NCBI RefSeq assembly: GCF_000590475.1
Contig: NZ_CP007441.1
Span: 2,548,660-2,612,659, forward strand
Source: Stutzerimonas stutzeri
GTDB lineage: Bacteria > Pseudomonadota > Gammaproteobacteria > Pseudomonadales > Pseudomonadaceae
Direction of reading: 5' to 3'
DNA: 64,000 bases
Part shown: positions 24,977 through 34,672 of the stretch, one piece after another
Layout: each line of letters starts with the position of its first letter
How positions within the stretch are numbered: position 1 is the first letter of the stretch
Position numbers and translations under genes: made by a program
The notes under the pieces: model-generated
Seen by the model: only the letters and a program-made list of their open reading frames with translations
Told to the model about the DNA's origin: nothing
Database searches by the model: none

Positions 24977-25732
24977 TTACTGTTCGGCATCGCGGCGGCT
25001 GACTTTCGCCACCGGCATTGGCAGCAGCTGGCCCATACGCTCCCGACGGCTCTGTCGCAAAGGTCGCAGACCCACCATCAACTTTCGCGCCACCAATAGG
25101 TAAAAACCGCCGGTCGGCATCTGCAGTCGTTGGCCAACGACTTCCAGCCCAGATAATCTCGTCTGCCACTGACCCGAAGAAAGCGGCGGACAATAGCACC
25201 CGAACCGACGTTTCTCCAGCGCGAATCCAAGCAGGTTCAACCAGTCCCCGACGCGTGTGGGCCGAATGCAGCGTGCATGGCGAAAGGCCTTTCGCGATAG
25301 CAGGCGCGTCGCGCCCCAGGCGCTCCACGGATTGACGCCGACGATCAATAAGTGCCCGCCCGGTCTGACGCTACGCGCCGCCTCGCGCAGCAACGCGTGC
25401 GGCGACAAACTGAAATCAAGGCCGTGCTGAACCACTACGACATCAGCGGCATGCTCACCGATCGGCCAGTTTTGCTCTTCACAAACGATCTCGACGCCTT
25501 CGAGCGGCGGACCCAGCCGGACGCTGCGCTTGATTTTCTGCGGTTCAATCGGAGTATTGGCGAAGGGCCCGTAGTGCACCAGGTAGCTGCCGAAACAGCG
25601 TGACAACTCCTGACTGATCACACGCTGTTCCTGCTCCAGCAGCTGTCGACCCGGTGGACTATCGAACCAGGCACTGGCCTCGTTCATCAGCGACAGCCAA
25701 TGTTCATCCGACTTGGTACAAGACTCACTCAT
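24977..25732 (-). CDS. Class I SAM-dependent methyltransferase-like protein
   Basis: A 251-residue protein. Methyltransferase motifs post-I to III are visible (ADVVVVQHGLDFSLSPHALLREA then RPGGHLLIVGVNPWSAWG), but the glycine-rich motif I (E/DxGxGxG) is missing: the corresponding region reads VRLGPPLEGVEIVCEE. This is the family form beside rnhA in pseudomonads as I recall, so it may bind SAM in an altered way or be non-catalytic. GGAGG precedes the ATG. It is divergent from gloB, sharing a 111-base promoter region. Confidence 0.75.
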   Translation of the reverse strand: MSESCTKSDEHWLSLMNEASAWFDSPPGRQLLEQEQRVISQELSRCFGSYLVHYGPFANTPIEPQKIKRSVRLGPPLEGVEIVCEEQNWPIGEHAADVVVVQHGLDFSLSPHALLREAARSVRPGGHLLIVGVNPWSAWGATRLLSRKAFRHARCIRPTRVGDWLNLLGFALEKRRFGCYCPPLSSGQWQTRLSGLEVVGQRLQMPTGGFYLLVARKLMVGLRPLRQSRRERMGQLLPMPVAKVSRRDAEQ

Positions 25733-25843
25733 GGCTAGCCTCCGTTCATCGGCTGGGTCGTTCCGATCGGAGCTACCGGCCGGTTCAATTTTCCAATACG
25801 GCTGTTAGGATGCGCTTTTGCTAATGACTTGGCGACCATACAT

Positions 25844-26623
25844 ATGTTGAAGATAGAAGCTCTGCCCGCCTTCACGGACAACTACATATGGATGCTGCAG
25901 GATCCCCAAAGCCGCCTCTGCGCGGCGGTGGACCCGGGCGAAGCCGGTCCCGTGCAAAGCTGGCTGGACGCCCGTCCCGATTGGCGCCTGACCGACATTC
26001 TGATCACCCACCACCACCACGATCACGTTGGCGGCGTACAACAACTCAAGACAACGCACGCGGCGAAGGTCCATGGTCCGGCTGCAGAAAATATTCCTGC
26101 CATGGACAACGCCCTGGTTGAAGGGCAGCGCATCCGTATCCTTGATCACGAACTAGAGGTGATCGAGGTGCCCGGGCATACCAGCGGCCACATCGCCTAC
26201 TTCCACGCCGACGCGCGGGAACCCTGGCTACTGAGTGGAGACACCTTGTTCGCCGCAGGCTGCGGCCGCCTTTTCGAGGGCACCGCAGCCCAGATGTTCA
26301 GCTCTCTGCAACGGCTGATGACCTTGCCTGCGTCCACCAAAGTGTACTGCGCCCATGAGTACACGCTAAGCAATCTGCGGTTTGCCCAAGCGGTCGAGCC
26401 GGACAATCTGGAGATTGCCGGGCGCCTCGAAAAGGTTATTCGTTTGCGCGAGGCAAAACGTATCACCCTCCCCTCTGATCTGCGCATCGAGCAGGAGACC
26501 AACCCGTTCCTGCGCAGCGCGGAGACCACCGTCGCGGCGACAGCAAGTCGGCATGCGGGCCGCCAATTGCCCACGCCAGAGAGCGTTTTCGCGGCACTGC
26601 GCGCCTGGAAAGACAGCTTCTGA
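25844..26623 (+). CDS. gloB: Hydroxyacylglutathione hydrolase (glyoxalase II)
   Basis: A 259-residue metallo-beta-lactamase-fold thioesterase. The dinuclear metal motif THHHHDH is at 55-61, with later His ligands in EVPGHTSGHIAYF, GDTLFAAGCGR (bridging Asp) and YCAHEYT. The C-terminal helical domain binds glutathione. It hydrolyses S-lactoylglutathione, completing methylglyoxal detoxification. I chose ATG 25844 over the in-frame TTG at 25829 because the protein family begins MLKIEALPAF. A TAGGAT -10-like box lies about 30 bases upstream. Confidence 0.95.
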   Translation: MLKIEALPAFTDNYIWMLQDPQSRLCAAVDPGEAGPVQSWLDARPDWRLTDILITHHHHDHVGGVQQLKTTHAAKVHGPAAENIPAMDNALVEGQRIRILDHELEVIEVPGHTSGHIAYFHADAREPWLLSGDTLFAAGCGRLFEGTAAQMFSSLQRLMTLPASTKVYCAHEYTLSNLRFAQAVEPDNLEIAGRLEKVIRLREAKRITLPSDLRIEQETNPFLRSAETTVAATASRHAGRQLPTPESVFAALRAWKDSF

Positions 26624-26661
26624 CGAAAAGTCGATCAGTCTTCAAAAAGCGTGGCGCCGGG

Positions 26662-26690
26662 TTGACCCACCGGAACGGCATTCCTACACT
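26662..26690 (+). promoter_or_regulatory. Sigma-70 promoter of mltD
   Basis: TTGACC (26662-26667), 17-base spacer, TACACT (26685-26690). It lies 34 bases before the mltD ATG. It also argues against using the TTG at 26662 as a start codon. Confidence 0.6.
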
Positions 26691-26724
26691 CCCTCGAATT
26701 TTGCGCCAGGGAAACCTTCAGCCA

Positions 26725-28275
26725 ATGCCGTCTGACTCATCAAACAGCCCTCATCCGGACGCCTTGGCAGCCTCCGGCCGGGCACTGGCGCTGGCTATTT
26801 GTCTCGCTATCACCGGCTGCCAAAGTACCGTTTCGCGTACGTCGCCAGAACACGACGTTCAAACGCAGACTGGGCCTCAGGTCCAGGACACCCTGTGGCT
26901 CACAGACGTAAAACCTGCCGCTCCGACTCATTCGGACATCTGGGATCGCATGCGGCACGGCTTCAAGTTGCAGGATCATCTGGACAGCAACCCTCGCATC
27001 GAACAACAGCGCCTGCTTTTCTCAAGCCGTCCGGAATCTATCGAGACGGCCAGCGAGCGAGGCAGCCCGTACATTCACTACATCGTCGAGCAATTGGAAG
27101 AGCGCGATATGCCGCTCGAGCTGGCGCTGCTGCCCATAATTGAGAGTGCCTACAACCCCTTTGCCTATTCGCCAGCCCGGGCGGTAGGCCTATGGCAATT
27201 TATCCCCTCGACCGGTCGGCACTTTAATCTGCAACAAACCAGCTGGTACGACGGCCGGCGCGACATCACCGCTTCCACCACCGCAGCACTGCGCTACCTG
27301 ACGTACCTGCATGGCTTGTTCAACGATGACTGGCTACTGGCGCTGGCAGCCTATAACGCCGGCGAAGGAACGGTCAGCCGTGCAATCGAGCGTAACCAGA
27401 AGCTCGGCTTGCCAACTGATTACTGGAATTTGCCTCTGCCCCGCGAAACGCGAGATTACGTGCCCAAGCTGCTAGCGCTTTCGCAGATGGTGCAAAGTCC
27501 TGAAGCATACGGCCTCAACCTGACCCCGATCGCCAACGAACCTTATTTCGAAGTGGTCGCGCTGAAACAACGCATGGATCTCGCCAGGGTCGCCAAAATG
27601 GCAGACCTCGAGGAAGACGAAATCTATCAGCTGAACCCCGCCTTCACCCGTCGCATTACGCTGGACGGCCCACAGCATCTCCTGGTTCCAAGCGCCAAGG
27701 CAGAGATGTTCGCGGCCAACCTGGCCCTGATGAAACCGCAGGATCTGGTCGACTGGCAGCAATACCAGGTTCGCCCGGGCGACACGCTTGGCGCAATCGC
27801 CAACAGGCATAACCTATCAGTCAATATCATCCGTGATATCAATCGTCTTCGGGGCGATCGCCTGCAGATCGGCCAAATCCTGAGCATTCCGCAATCGGCC
27901 GGGCCGGGGCAGTCTCGCGAGCTCCTCCATGCCGTAGCGCGAAGCCAACCAGCACCGCGCAATTATCGGGTCCGCAAGGGCGACAACCTCTGGGATATCG
28001 CCAAGACACAGAAAGTCTCGGTTCATGATCTGCAGCGCTGGAACAACCTGTCAGGCAGTAACATCAAGGTAGGCCAAGCGCTGTTTCTTCAGGCAGCCGG
28101 CGACGACAAACGAGCTAAACCCGCGCCAACCTATTACAAGGTCAAGAAAGGCGATTCGCTCTACGAAATCGCCAAGCGTTTCAATGTTCAGATCAATAAT
28201 CTGAAGACTTGGAATCCCAGGGACAGCGTAATGCTCAAACCAGGCCAGACCCTCACACTGTATATCCCACATTAA
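26725..28275 (+). CDS. mltD: Membrane-bound lytic transglycosylase D (lipoprotein)
   Basis: A 516-residue lipoprotein: the lipobox ITGC gives lipid-modified Cys32. The SLT domain (about 113-260) has catalytic Glu140 in LPIIESAYNP, then SPARAVGLWQFIPSTG and AAYNAGEG. Three LysM modules (about 347-389, 413-455, 470-514) bind peptidoglycan. It cleaves glycan strands with formation of 1,6-anhydro ends in the periplasm. It is transcribed from its own promoter and converges on the HDOD gene. Confidence 0.95.
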   Translation: MPSDSSNSPHPDALAASGRALALAICLAITGCQSTVSRTSPEHDVQTQTGPQVQDTLWLTDVKPAAPTHSDIWDRMRHGFKLQDHLDSNPRIEQQRLLFSSRPESIETASERGSPYIHYIVEQLEERDMPLELALLPIIESAYNPFAYSPARAVGLWQFIPSTGRHFNLQQTSWYDGRRDITASTTAALRYLTYLHGLFNDDWLLALAAYNAGEGTVSRAIERNQKLGLPTDYWNLPLPRETRDYVPKLLALSQMVQSPEAYGLNLTPIANEPYFEVVALKQRMDLARVAKMADLEEDEIYQLNPAFTRRITLDGPQHLLVPSAKAEMFAANLALMKPQDLVDWQQYQVRPGDTLGAIANRHNLSVNIIRDINRLRGDRLQIGQILSIPQSAGPGQSRELLHAVARSQPAPRNYRVRKGDNLWDIAKTQKVSVHDLQRWNNLSGSNIKVGQALFLQAAGDDKRAKPAPTYYKVKKGDSLYEIAKRFNVQINNLKTWNPRDSVMLKPGQTLTLYIPH

Positions 28276-28277
28276 GT

Positions 28278-28318
28278 CGCTGGGCAGGCCGCACCTCGTC
28301 AGCCGCGTCTGCCCAGCG
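28278..28318. repeat. 10-bp inverted repeat between convergent genes
   Basis: CGCTGGGCAG (28278-28287) pairs perfectly with CTGCCCAGCG (28309-28318) across 21 bases. It begins 3 bases after the mltD stop and its right arm is inside the HDOD 3' end. It has no T tract, so it is a 3'-end hairpin rather than a proven terminator. Confidence 0.55.
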
Positions 28319-29759
28319 CATCGAGGCAGCGTCCAGCCAGCTGGGTGAATCGCTGGAAGGCAACGAACTGTTCGTGCTTCAGCGCTCGGCCGGTTAACCG
28401 GTTATCCGCGTAGAGCACGCCGATTTCGCGCGTGCCTGCCATCAGCGGCGCAATGAAAAACATCCCTTTACCCAGCTGCTGGCGAAGCGGCAAGGTCACC
28501 AGCTCCTCAAGGTTATAGCTTGCAGGTACGCCCATCCATAGTGGCTGTCGTTGGCGAAGCACGTAGCTGAAGATATGCGACTGCCCCGACGGATCGACAG
28601 GCAAGACGAAAGCTTCAAGCCAAGATTGAGTTTGCTCCCCCGCGACGCACCTGGCGCGAAATGCAGTTTGGTGATCGGCCAGGACAGTCAGCATCACGCG
28701 CTCTAGCCCTGCTCCCTCGTGCAGTCCCTTAAGCAACGCATCGAGAATCAGGCCGACGTCACCTCGACTTGCGGCCATCATTCCAAGATCCTGCATGGCC
28801 TGTTGCATCAACAGCAGATTCGGCTGCAGGTGGCTCGCCGTGCGCTGCGCCTGTTGCCGCTGCACTTGCTCTGGGTCGGTTGAAGGAATCAGCTTACACA
28901 GTCGACTGGCCCCGAACGTCGCCGCCACGTTCACCGCTTCATCAGCACTGGCGAGGACCTGCTGCATCGCGTCCGCTTCGGATATACCACTGAACTCGGC
29001 AAGCTCCTTGACCAGGCCTTCCATCTCTGGACAACCCCAACCGTTCAAGGCCGCCGAACCAATGCGAACGCCCAGACTGACCGCGTGCACCGCGGGGTCA
29101 CGTAGATTCGCCGAACCGTGAGCGAAGCTGGCAAGCTCGCCGATATTCCAGCTCTTGATCAGGCCCAGGTTCAATTGGCGAAAACTGGTACCAAGCACCC
29201 GCTCGACAGCCTGATCATGGTCCGCGTCGCTAGCCGCGAGAGCCTCACCGAGCTCGTCGGCCTGTTCGCCACCGCAGCCCCAGAAGGCAAGTTCACCGAC
29301 CTCATGGAGCAGCGCTGCAATGAAAACTTCCTCCTCATGCCTCGTCAAAACGTAACCGGCGATGTTGCGCGCTTGCACAGCAGCATGAAACGAACGTGCA
29401 AGCAGTTCCTGCAATTGCTGGCGCGGCGCACGATCAAGCAGACCATCAATCAGGCTGACCGAAAGACTGATCAAGCGAACATTGTCGAAGCCGATCATGA
29501 CGATGGCACGCGAGATGGTCTTGATAGTTTCCTGCGACGGGTTGTAGTAACTGCTATTGCCAACGCGAAGTACCTTGGAGGTCAGCGCGGCGTCGCGCAA
29601 CAGCACATCCGCAAGCTGTTGCACAGACGCATGCTCGTGCTCCGTAAGGCGCTGCAAATCCTGTACGACCGCCGCCAACGCGGGCAGCTCAGATTGGTTC
29701 AAGCGGTCTATCCATGACTGCAGACCATAGCTCGTTTCACTCAAAATCTGCGACCTCAC
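28299..29759 (-). CDS. HDOD domain plus GAF domain protein
   Basis: A 486-residue cytoplasmic protein. Residues about 15-215 are an HDOD domain (LLRDAALTSKVLRVGNSSYYN.., then ALLHEVGELAFWGCG), a degenerate HD-phosphohydrolase relative without the full metal set. Residues about 310-480 look like a GAF-type sensor (IGVLYADNRL). HDOD proteins act as regulatory scaffolds, some in cyclic-di-GMP or chemotaxis signalling; the role here is unknown. The start is GTG at 29759 with a weak ribosome site. It is divergent from the Npp operon. Confidence 0.75.
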   Translation of the reverse strand: MRSQILSETSYGLQSWIDRLNQSELPALAAVVQDLQRLTEHEHASVQQLADVLLRDAALTSKVLRVGNSSYYNPSQETIKTISRAIVMIGFDNVRLISLSVSLIDGLLDRAPRQQLQELLARSFHAAVQARNIAGYVLTRHEEEVFIAALLHEVGELAFWGCGGEQADELGEALAASDADHDQAVERVLGTSFRQLNLGLIKSWNIGELASFAHGSANLRDPAVHAVSLGVRIGSAALNGWGCPEMEGLVKELAEFSGISEADAMQQVLASADEAVNVAATFGASRLCKLIPSTDPEQVQRQQAQRTASHLQPNLLLMQQAMQDLGMMAASRGDVGLILDALLKGLHEGAGLERVMLTVLADHQTAFRARCVAGEQTQSWLEAFVLPVDPSGQSHIFSYVLRQRQPLWMGVPASYNLEELVTLPLRQQLGKGMFFIAPLMAGTREIGVLYADNRLTGRALKHEQFVAFQRFTQLAGRCLDALGRRG

Positions 29760-29865
29760 CCTGTGATCGGGCGGCTAGAAGGGAAAGGCAGTTTGCCCAG
29801 ATAGTCGCCCTTTTTCCAGCGGATACAAGCTGTTACTGTACTCCGCCGAAAAGACCGAAAGCGCC

Positions 29866-31716
29866 ATGGATCGGATTCACCATTTGATGCGACCCATCCT
29901 ATTGTTATTGAGCTGCCTGGGAGTGAGCTTTCCATCGTTCGCGACCATCAGCGAGAGCCACGGTTACGCGCAGTTCGGGACCCTCAAGTATGCGGAAGGC
30001 TTCACCCATTTCGACTGGGTGAACCCCGATGCGCCGAAGGGTGGACGCTTGCAGCTGATGGCGTCCGGTACATTCGACACGCTCAACCCTTATACCTTCA
30101 AAGGAACCAGCCCAAGCGCGACTCCGGGCTTCTTCCAGTACGGCATCAGCGAGCTGAACGAACCGTTGATGGTGGGCACCGGCGTTTACGATCCGTCCGG
30201 CGACGAACCGGCCTCGGCATATGGGCTTATCGCGGAGACTATCGAGTACAGCGATAACCATAGCTGGGTAGTGTTCAATCTGCGCGACTCGGCCCGTTTC
30301 CATGATGGCCACCCTATTACTGCTTACGACGTGGCTTTTTCCTATCGTTTGCTGGTCAAGGATGGCCACCCCCGATACCGTACCGATCTGCAGGGGATAA
30401 AGCGCGTCGATATCCTCAATCGTCATCGAATTCGCTTCGTATTCGATAAACCGGGTCAGCCGCTACTGATCATGCGTCTCGGCGAGCTGCCGGTACTGCC
30501 GCAACATTATTGGAAAGACCGAGATTTTCGCGCCACGACGTTCGAGCCCCCACTCGGCAGCGGGCCTTACCGCGTCAGCGAGGTCCAACCTGGACGTCGC
30601 CTGAGCTTCGAGCGAGTGAAGAACTGGTGGGGCGCGGATATTCCAGCCAACCGCGGAAAATACAATTTCGATCGGATCGATGTGGAGTTTTATCGGGACA
30701 CCACGGTCGCATTCGAAGCCTTCAAGGTCGGCGAATTCGATTTCTACATCGAGCATCAAGCGAAAAACTGGGCCAACGGCTATCAGTTTCCGGCGGTTCT
30801 GCGCGGTGATGTGATCCGCGCGGAGATCCCGCACCAGATCCCTACCCAGACCCAGGCCCTGTTTATGAACGGGCGCCGACCGGCGTTTGCCGACGTCAAG
30901 ATCCGTCAGGCTCTGGGCATGCTGTTCGATTTCGAATGGACCAACCGCGCCCTGTTCTACGGCGCTTATCAACGCAGCGAAAGCTACTATCCGAACAGTG
31001 AATTCTCGGCGACCGGTACACCGGAAGGAGGCGAATGGTTGCTGCTATCGCCGTTCCGGGACCAGCTACCGGCGCAGCTGTTCACCGAACCGTTCGAACT
31101 ACCGAAAACGGACGGGCGCGGCATCCCACGCGACACCTTGCGCAAAGCACTGGCGTTGCTTGGTCAAGCCGGCTGGAAACTGACCCCTGACGGTCTTCGC
31201 AACAAGGCAGGCCGCGTTTTTCGATTCGAGATCCTGCTCGTCAATCCGGGGCTCGAACGTATTCTCCAGCCCTACGTGGAGAATCTGGCGCGCATCGGTA
31301 TCCAGGCCCGCTTGCGAACCGTTGATGGTGCACAGTACAAACAGCGCCTGGATCAGTACGACTACGACATGATCCTGACAACGCTGGCCCAGAGCCTCAG
31401 TCCTGGGCTCGAACAGTGGTTGTATTTCCATTCCAGCCAAATAAACGTCAAGGGCGGCCGCAACTACGCCGGTGTCGCCAACCCGATCATCGACAGGCTG
31501 CTCGAGAAACTGCTTGCAGCCAAGACCCGTGAAGAGCAGATTGCCGCAGCGCGCGCTGTCGACCGCGTCCTGCTCTGGAACCACTACACCATCCCCAACT
31601 GGTACATCAGTTACCACCGCCTGGCATACCGCAATCGGTTCGCGCATGTCACCACACCGCCTTACACCCTCGGGCTGCGTGCGTGGTGGTTGAAGGACCT
31701 GGAGAAGGCTCAATGA
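29866..31716 (+). CDS. nppA1: Peptide/peptidyl-nucleoside ABC importer, binding protein 1
   Basis: A 616-residue periplasmic binding protein (SBP family 5, YejA-like). Signal peptide at about 8-27 (MRPILLLLSCLGVSF..SFA). Family features: HFDWVNPDAPKGG, DGHPITAYDVAFSY and GSGPYRV. In P. aeruginosa the syntenic NppA1A2BCD imports peptidyl nucleoside antibiotics and peptides; E. coli YejABEF imports microcin C-like peptides. First gene of a five-gene operon, overlapping the next by 4 bases (ATGA). ATG 29866 or 29887 could start it; the latter begins the signal peptide directly. Confidence 0.85.
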   Translation: MDRIHHLMRPILLLLSCLGVSFPSFATISESHGYAQFGTLKYAEGFTHFDWVNPDAPKGGRLQLMASGTFDTLNPYTFKGTSPSATPGFFQYGISELNEPLMVGTGVYDPSGDEPASAYGLIAETIEYSDNHSWVVFNLRDSARFHDGHPITAYDVAFSYRLLVKDGHPRYRTDLQGIKRVDILNRHRIRFVFDKPGQPLLIMRLGELPVLPQHYWKDRDFRATTFEPPLGSGPYRVSEVQPGRRLSFERVKNWWGADIPANRGKYNFDRIDVEFYRDTTVAFEAFKVGEFDFYIEHQAKNWANGYQFPAVLRGDVIRAEIPHQIPTQTQALFMNGRRPAFADVKIRQALGMLFDFEWTNRALFYGAYQRSESYYPNSEFSATGTPEGGEWLLLSPFRDQLPAQLFTEPFELPKTDGRGIPRDTLRKALALLGQAGWKLTPDGLRNKAGRVFRFEILLVNPGLERILQPYVENLARIGIQARLRTVDGAQYKQRLDQYDYDMILTTLAQSLSPGLEQWLYFHSSQINVKGGRNYAGVANPIIDRLLEKLLAAKTREEQIAAARAVDRVLLWNHYTIPNWYISYHRLAYRNRFAHVTTPPYTLGLRAWWLKDLEKAQ

Positions 31717-33593
31717 CAAAAAACGCACGACTGTCGATCCTGCATGCAGGCGTCCTGGCTCTCCTTTGTCTGGCGAACACAGCCGAGGCGGCTCCCCGGC
31801 ACGCGCTGACGCTGTACGACGAGAAGCCCAAATACCCTGCGGATTTTTCCCATTTCGACTACACCAACCCGGACGCACCCAAGGGCGGCACCTTGCGCCA
31901 GGCGGGCTTCGGCAGTTTCGATTCGCTCAACCCCTTCATTAACAAAGGCGTAGCCGCTGACGACATCGGCCTCATCTATGACACCCTGACAACCAATAGT
32001 CTGGATGAGCCTTTCACGGTATACGGCCTGCTGGCAGAAAAAATCGAGAAGGGTCCGAACAATGAGTGGGTACGTTTTTACCTGCGCCCGGAAGCGCGCT
32101 TTCACGACGGCGAGCCGGTTACGGCGGAGGATGTGGTGTTCACTTTCGAGACGTTGGTCAATAAGGGCGCGCCGCATTATCGAGGCTATTACGCCGATGT
32201 CGAAAAAGCCGTAGTCGAGGGCCCTCGTCGCGTCCGGTTCGATTTCAAGCACGCCGGTAATCGTGAGCTGCCGCTGATACTGGGGCAGCTCCCGGTTCTG
32301 CCGAAGCACTGGTGGGCGCAAAGAGACTTCACCACCGGCAGCATGGAGCCGCCGTTGGGCAGTGGTCCCTATCGCATAGAACGTGTGGAGGCCGGTCGCT
32401 CGGTGCGCTATGCCCGCGTCGAGGATTACTGGGGCAGGAATCTGGCAGTCAACCGGGGCTTCTATAACTTCGACCACGTGCACTTCGACTACTACCGAGA
32501 TAACACGGTGGCCCTGCAAGCCTTTAAAGCCGGGCACTTCGATTACTGGCTGGAAACCAGCGCGAAGAATTGGGCCACCGCTTACGATATAGATGCGGTC
32601 AAAAACGGGCGAATCATCAAGGAGGAGATCGCCAATCGCAACCCACAAGGCATGCAAGGTTTCATTTTCAATACCCGCAGGAAAAATTTGCAGGACGTCA
32701 GAGTTCGGGAAGCCCTCGCACTGCTCTTCGACTTCGAATGGACCAACCGCCAGCTGTTCAACGGCGCCTATACCCGCACCACCAGCTATTTCGACAATTC
32801 GGAGCTCGCTTCTTCGGGATTGCCGAGCGAAAAAGAACTGAGCATTCTCGAACCCCTGCGCGGCCAGGTACCCGACGAAGTGTTCGAAAAGCCCTTCAAG
32901 TTGCCTCAGACCAAAGCCGATGGCCTGATCCGCGAACAACAGCGTCGAGCCTACGAGCTGCTCACTGCCGCGGGCTGGAAAATCGAAAACGACCGCATGA
33001 TGGATGCCGACGGCAAGCCGGTCAAACTGGAATTCCTGCTGGTACAAGCAGACTTTGAGAGAGTATTGCTACCCTACAAGCGTAACCTGGCCGGCCTGGG
33101 TATCGATCTGGAAATTCGCCGCGTTGATGTCTCGCAGTACATTAACAGGCTGCGTTCACGCGACTACGACATGATCGTCAGCGGTTTCGGCCAGTCCAGC
33201 TCTCCAGGTAACGAGCAGCGTGAATACTGGCACTCGACGAGTGCGGACAACCCTGGAAGTCGAAACTTCATCGGCTTGAAGAATCCCGCCATCGATACGC
33301 TGGTGGAAAAGCTGATCGCCGCCGATTCGCGTGACGAGCTGATCACCCGTACCCGTGCGCTGGATCGCGTACTGCTTTGGGGGCATTACGTCATTCCGAA
33401 CTGGCACATCAAGACCTGGCGCGTCGCCTACTGGAACCATCTGGCCCACCCCGAAATCACGCCCAGCTACGATATCGGCCTGATGACCTGGTGGAACACG
33501 CCCAACGTGGAAACCCCCGTCCCGAAAGCGGTTGACGAGGAGCCAGTCGCCAACACAGATGGCGCTAACGCCACCCGTGCGGCGGAGCGATAG
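31713..33593 (+). CDS. nppA2: Peptide ABC importer, second binding protein
   Basis: A 626-residue paralogue of the preceding gene, clearly homologous throughout (both have FDFEWTNR, GSGPYR and RALDRVLLW-like segments). Signal peptide at about 1-25, cleaved near TAEAAPR. Its ATG overlaps the previous TGA (ATGA). The C-terminus carries an extra acidic/Ala-rich tail of about 25 residues. Two binding proteins feeding one permease suggests different ligand ranges. Only two bases separate it from the permease gene. Confidence 0.85.
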   Translation: MTKNARLSILHAGVLALLCLANTAEAAPRHALTLYDEKPKYPADFSHFDYTNPDAPKGGTLRQAGFGSFDSLNPFINKGVAADDIGLIYDTLTTNSLDEPFTVYGLLAEKIEKGPNNEWVRFYLRPEARFHDGEPVTAEDVVFTFETLVNKGAPHYRGYYADVEKAVVEGPRRVRFDFKHAGNRELPLILGQLPVLPKHWWAQRDFTTGSMEPPLGSGPYRIERVEAGRSVRYARVEDYWGRNLAVNRGFYNFDHVHFDYYRDNTVALQAFKAGHFDYWLETSAKNWATAYDIDAVKNGRIIKEEIANRNPQGMQGFIFNTRRKNLQDVRVREALALLFDFEWTNRQLFNGAYTRTTSYFDNSELASSGLPSEKELSILEPLRGQVPDEVFEKPFKLPQTKADGLIREQQRRAYELLTAAGWKIENDRMMDADGKPVKLEFLLVQADFERVLLPYKRNLAGLGIDLEIRRVDVSQYINRLRSRDYDMIVSGFGQSSSPGNEQREYWHSTSADNPGSRNFIGLKNPAIDTLVEKLIAADSRDELITRTRALDRVLLWGHYVIPNWHIKTWRVAYWNHLAHPEITPSYDIGLMTWWNTPNVETPVPKAVDEEPVANTDGANATRAAER

Positions 33594-33595
33594 GT

Positions 33596-34669
33596 ATGCT
33601 CGCATACGTTTTCCGGCGGGTGCTGCTGATCATACCTACCCTATTCGGCATCCTGCTGATCAACTTCATCATCATCCAGGCCTCGCCAGGCGGCCCGGTC
33701 GAGCAGGCGATCGCTAAGCTTGAAGGGTTCGAAGGAGCGACAAGCCGCATCGCCGGCGGCGGCTCCGAAGTGGCCACCGGCAGCAACAGTTACCGGGGCG
33801 CACAAGGCCTGGATCCGGATCTGATCGCCGAGATCGAGCGCCTGTACGGCTTCGACAAGCCGGCGCCGGAACGTTTCTGGATCATGCTCAGCAATTACCT
33901 GCGCTTGGATTTCGGCGAAAGCTTTTTTCGCGATGCCACGGTGACAGAACTGATTGTCGAAAAGATGCCGGTGTCGATCTCACTGGGTCTCTGGAGCACG
34001 CTGATCATGTATCTAGCGTCGATACCACTTGGCATCGCCAAGGCGACCCGCCATGGCAGCCCGTTCGACGTGTGGACCAGCTCGGCGATTATCGTCGGTT
34101 ATGCGATACCGGCGTTTTTGTTCGCGATTCTGTTGATCGTCCTGTTCGCAGGCGGTAGCTATTGGAACTGGTTTCCACTAAGGGGGCTGACCTCAAGCGA
34201 CTTCGACGACCTGACCCTCACTGGCAAGATTGTCGATTACTTCTGGCACCTGGCGCTTCCGGTCACGGCCCTGGTGATCGGCAACTTTGCGACCCTGACC
34301 CTGCTGACTAAGAACAGCTTTCTCGACGAGATCAACAAGCAGTACGTAATCACAGCGCGGGCGAAAGGCCTGAGCAAGAATCGCGTGCTCTACGGTCACG
34401 TATTTCGCAATGCAATGCTGATCATCATCGCTGGCTTTCCATCAGCTTTCATAGGCATGTTCTTCACCGGCTCGCTGCTGATCGAGGTGATTTTCTCGCT
34501 CGACGGACTTGGCTTGCTCAGCTTCGAAGCTGCCATCAACCGCGACTATCCCGTCGTGTTCGGCACGCTGTTTCTCTTTACCCTGCTCGGCCTGGTGGTC
34601 AAGTTGATCGGCGATTTGACCTACACGCTCGTTGATCCGCGAATCGACTTCGAAAGCAGGGAGGCCTGA
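33596..34669 (+). CDS. nppB: Peptide ABC importer permease (YejB type)
   Basis: A 357-residue inner-membrane permease with an N-terminal helix (residues about 8-28), a periplasmic insert of about 100 residues and the BPD_transp_1 core of five helices. The EAA loop that contacts the ATPase is visible as ARAKGLSKNRVLYGHVFRNA. The start lies 2 bases after the second binding protein. Pairs with the next gene to form the channel. Confidence 0.9.
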   Translation: MLAYVFRRVLLIIPTLFGILLINFIIIQASPGGPVEQAIAKLEGFEGATSRIAGGGSEVATGSNSYRGAQGLDPDLIAEIERLYGFDKPAPERFWIMLSNYLRLDFGESFFRDATVTELIVEKMPVSISLGLWSTLIMYLASIPLGIAKATRHGSPFDVWTSSAIIVGYAIPAFLFAILLIVLFAGGSYWNWFPLRGLTSSDFDDLTLTGKIVDYFWHLALPVTALVIGNFATLTLLTKNSFLDEINKQYVITARAKGLSKNRVLYGHVFRNAMLIIIAGFPSAFIGMFFTGSLLIEVIFSLDGLGLLSFEAAINRDYPVVFGTLFLFTLLGLVVKLIGDLTYTLVDPRIDFESREA

Positions 34670-34672
34670 CAT

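Noticed and set aside
26662..26724. N-terminal extension of MltD from the TTG at 26662
   Set aside because: The TTG is part of a good -35 box, and the extension would precede the lipoprotein signal peptide.
31710..33047. 445-codon minus-strand open frame opposite the second binding protein
   Set aside because: Antisense shadow; the plus strand has signal peptide, family motifs and operon spacing.
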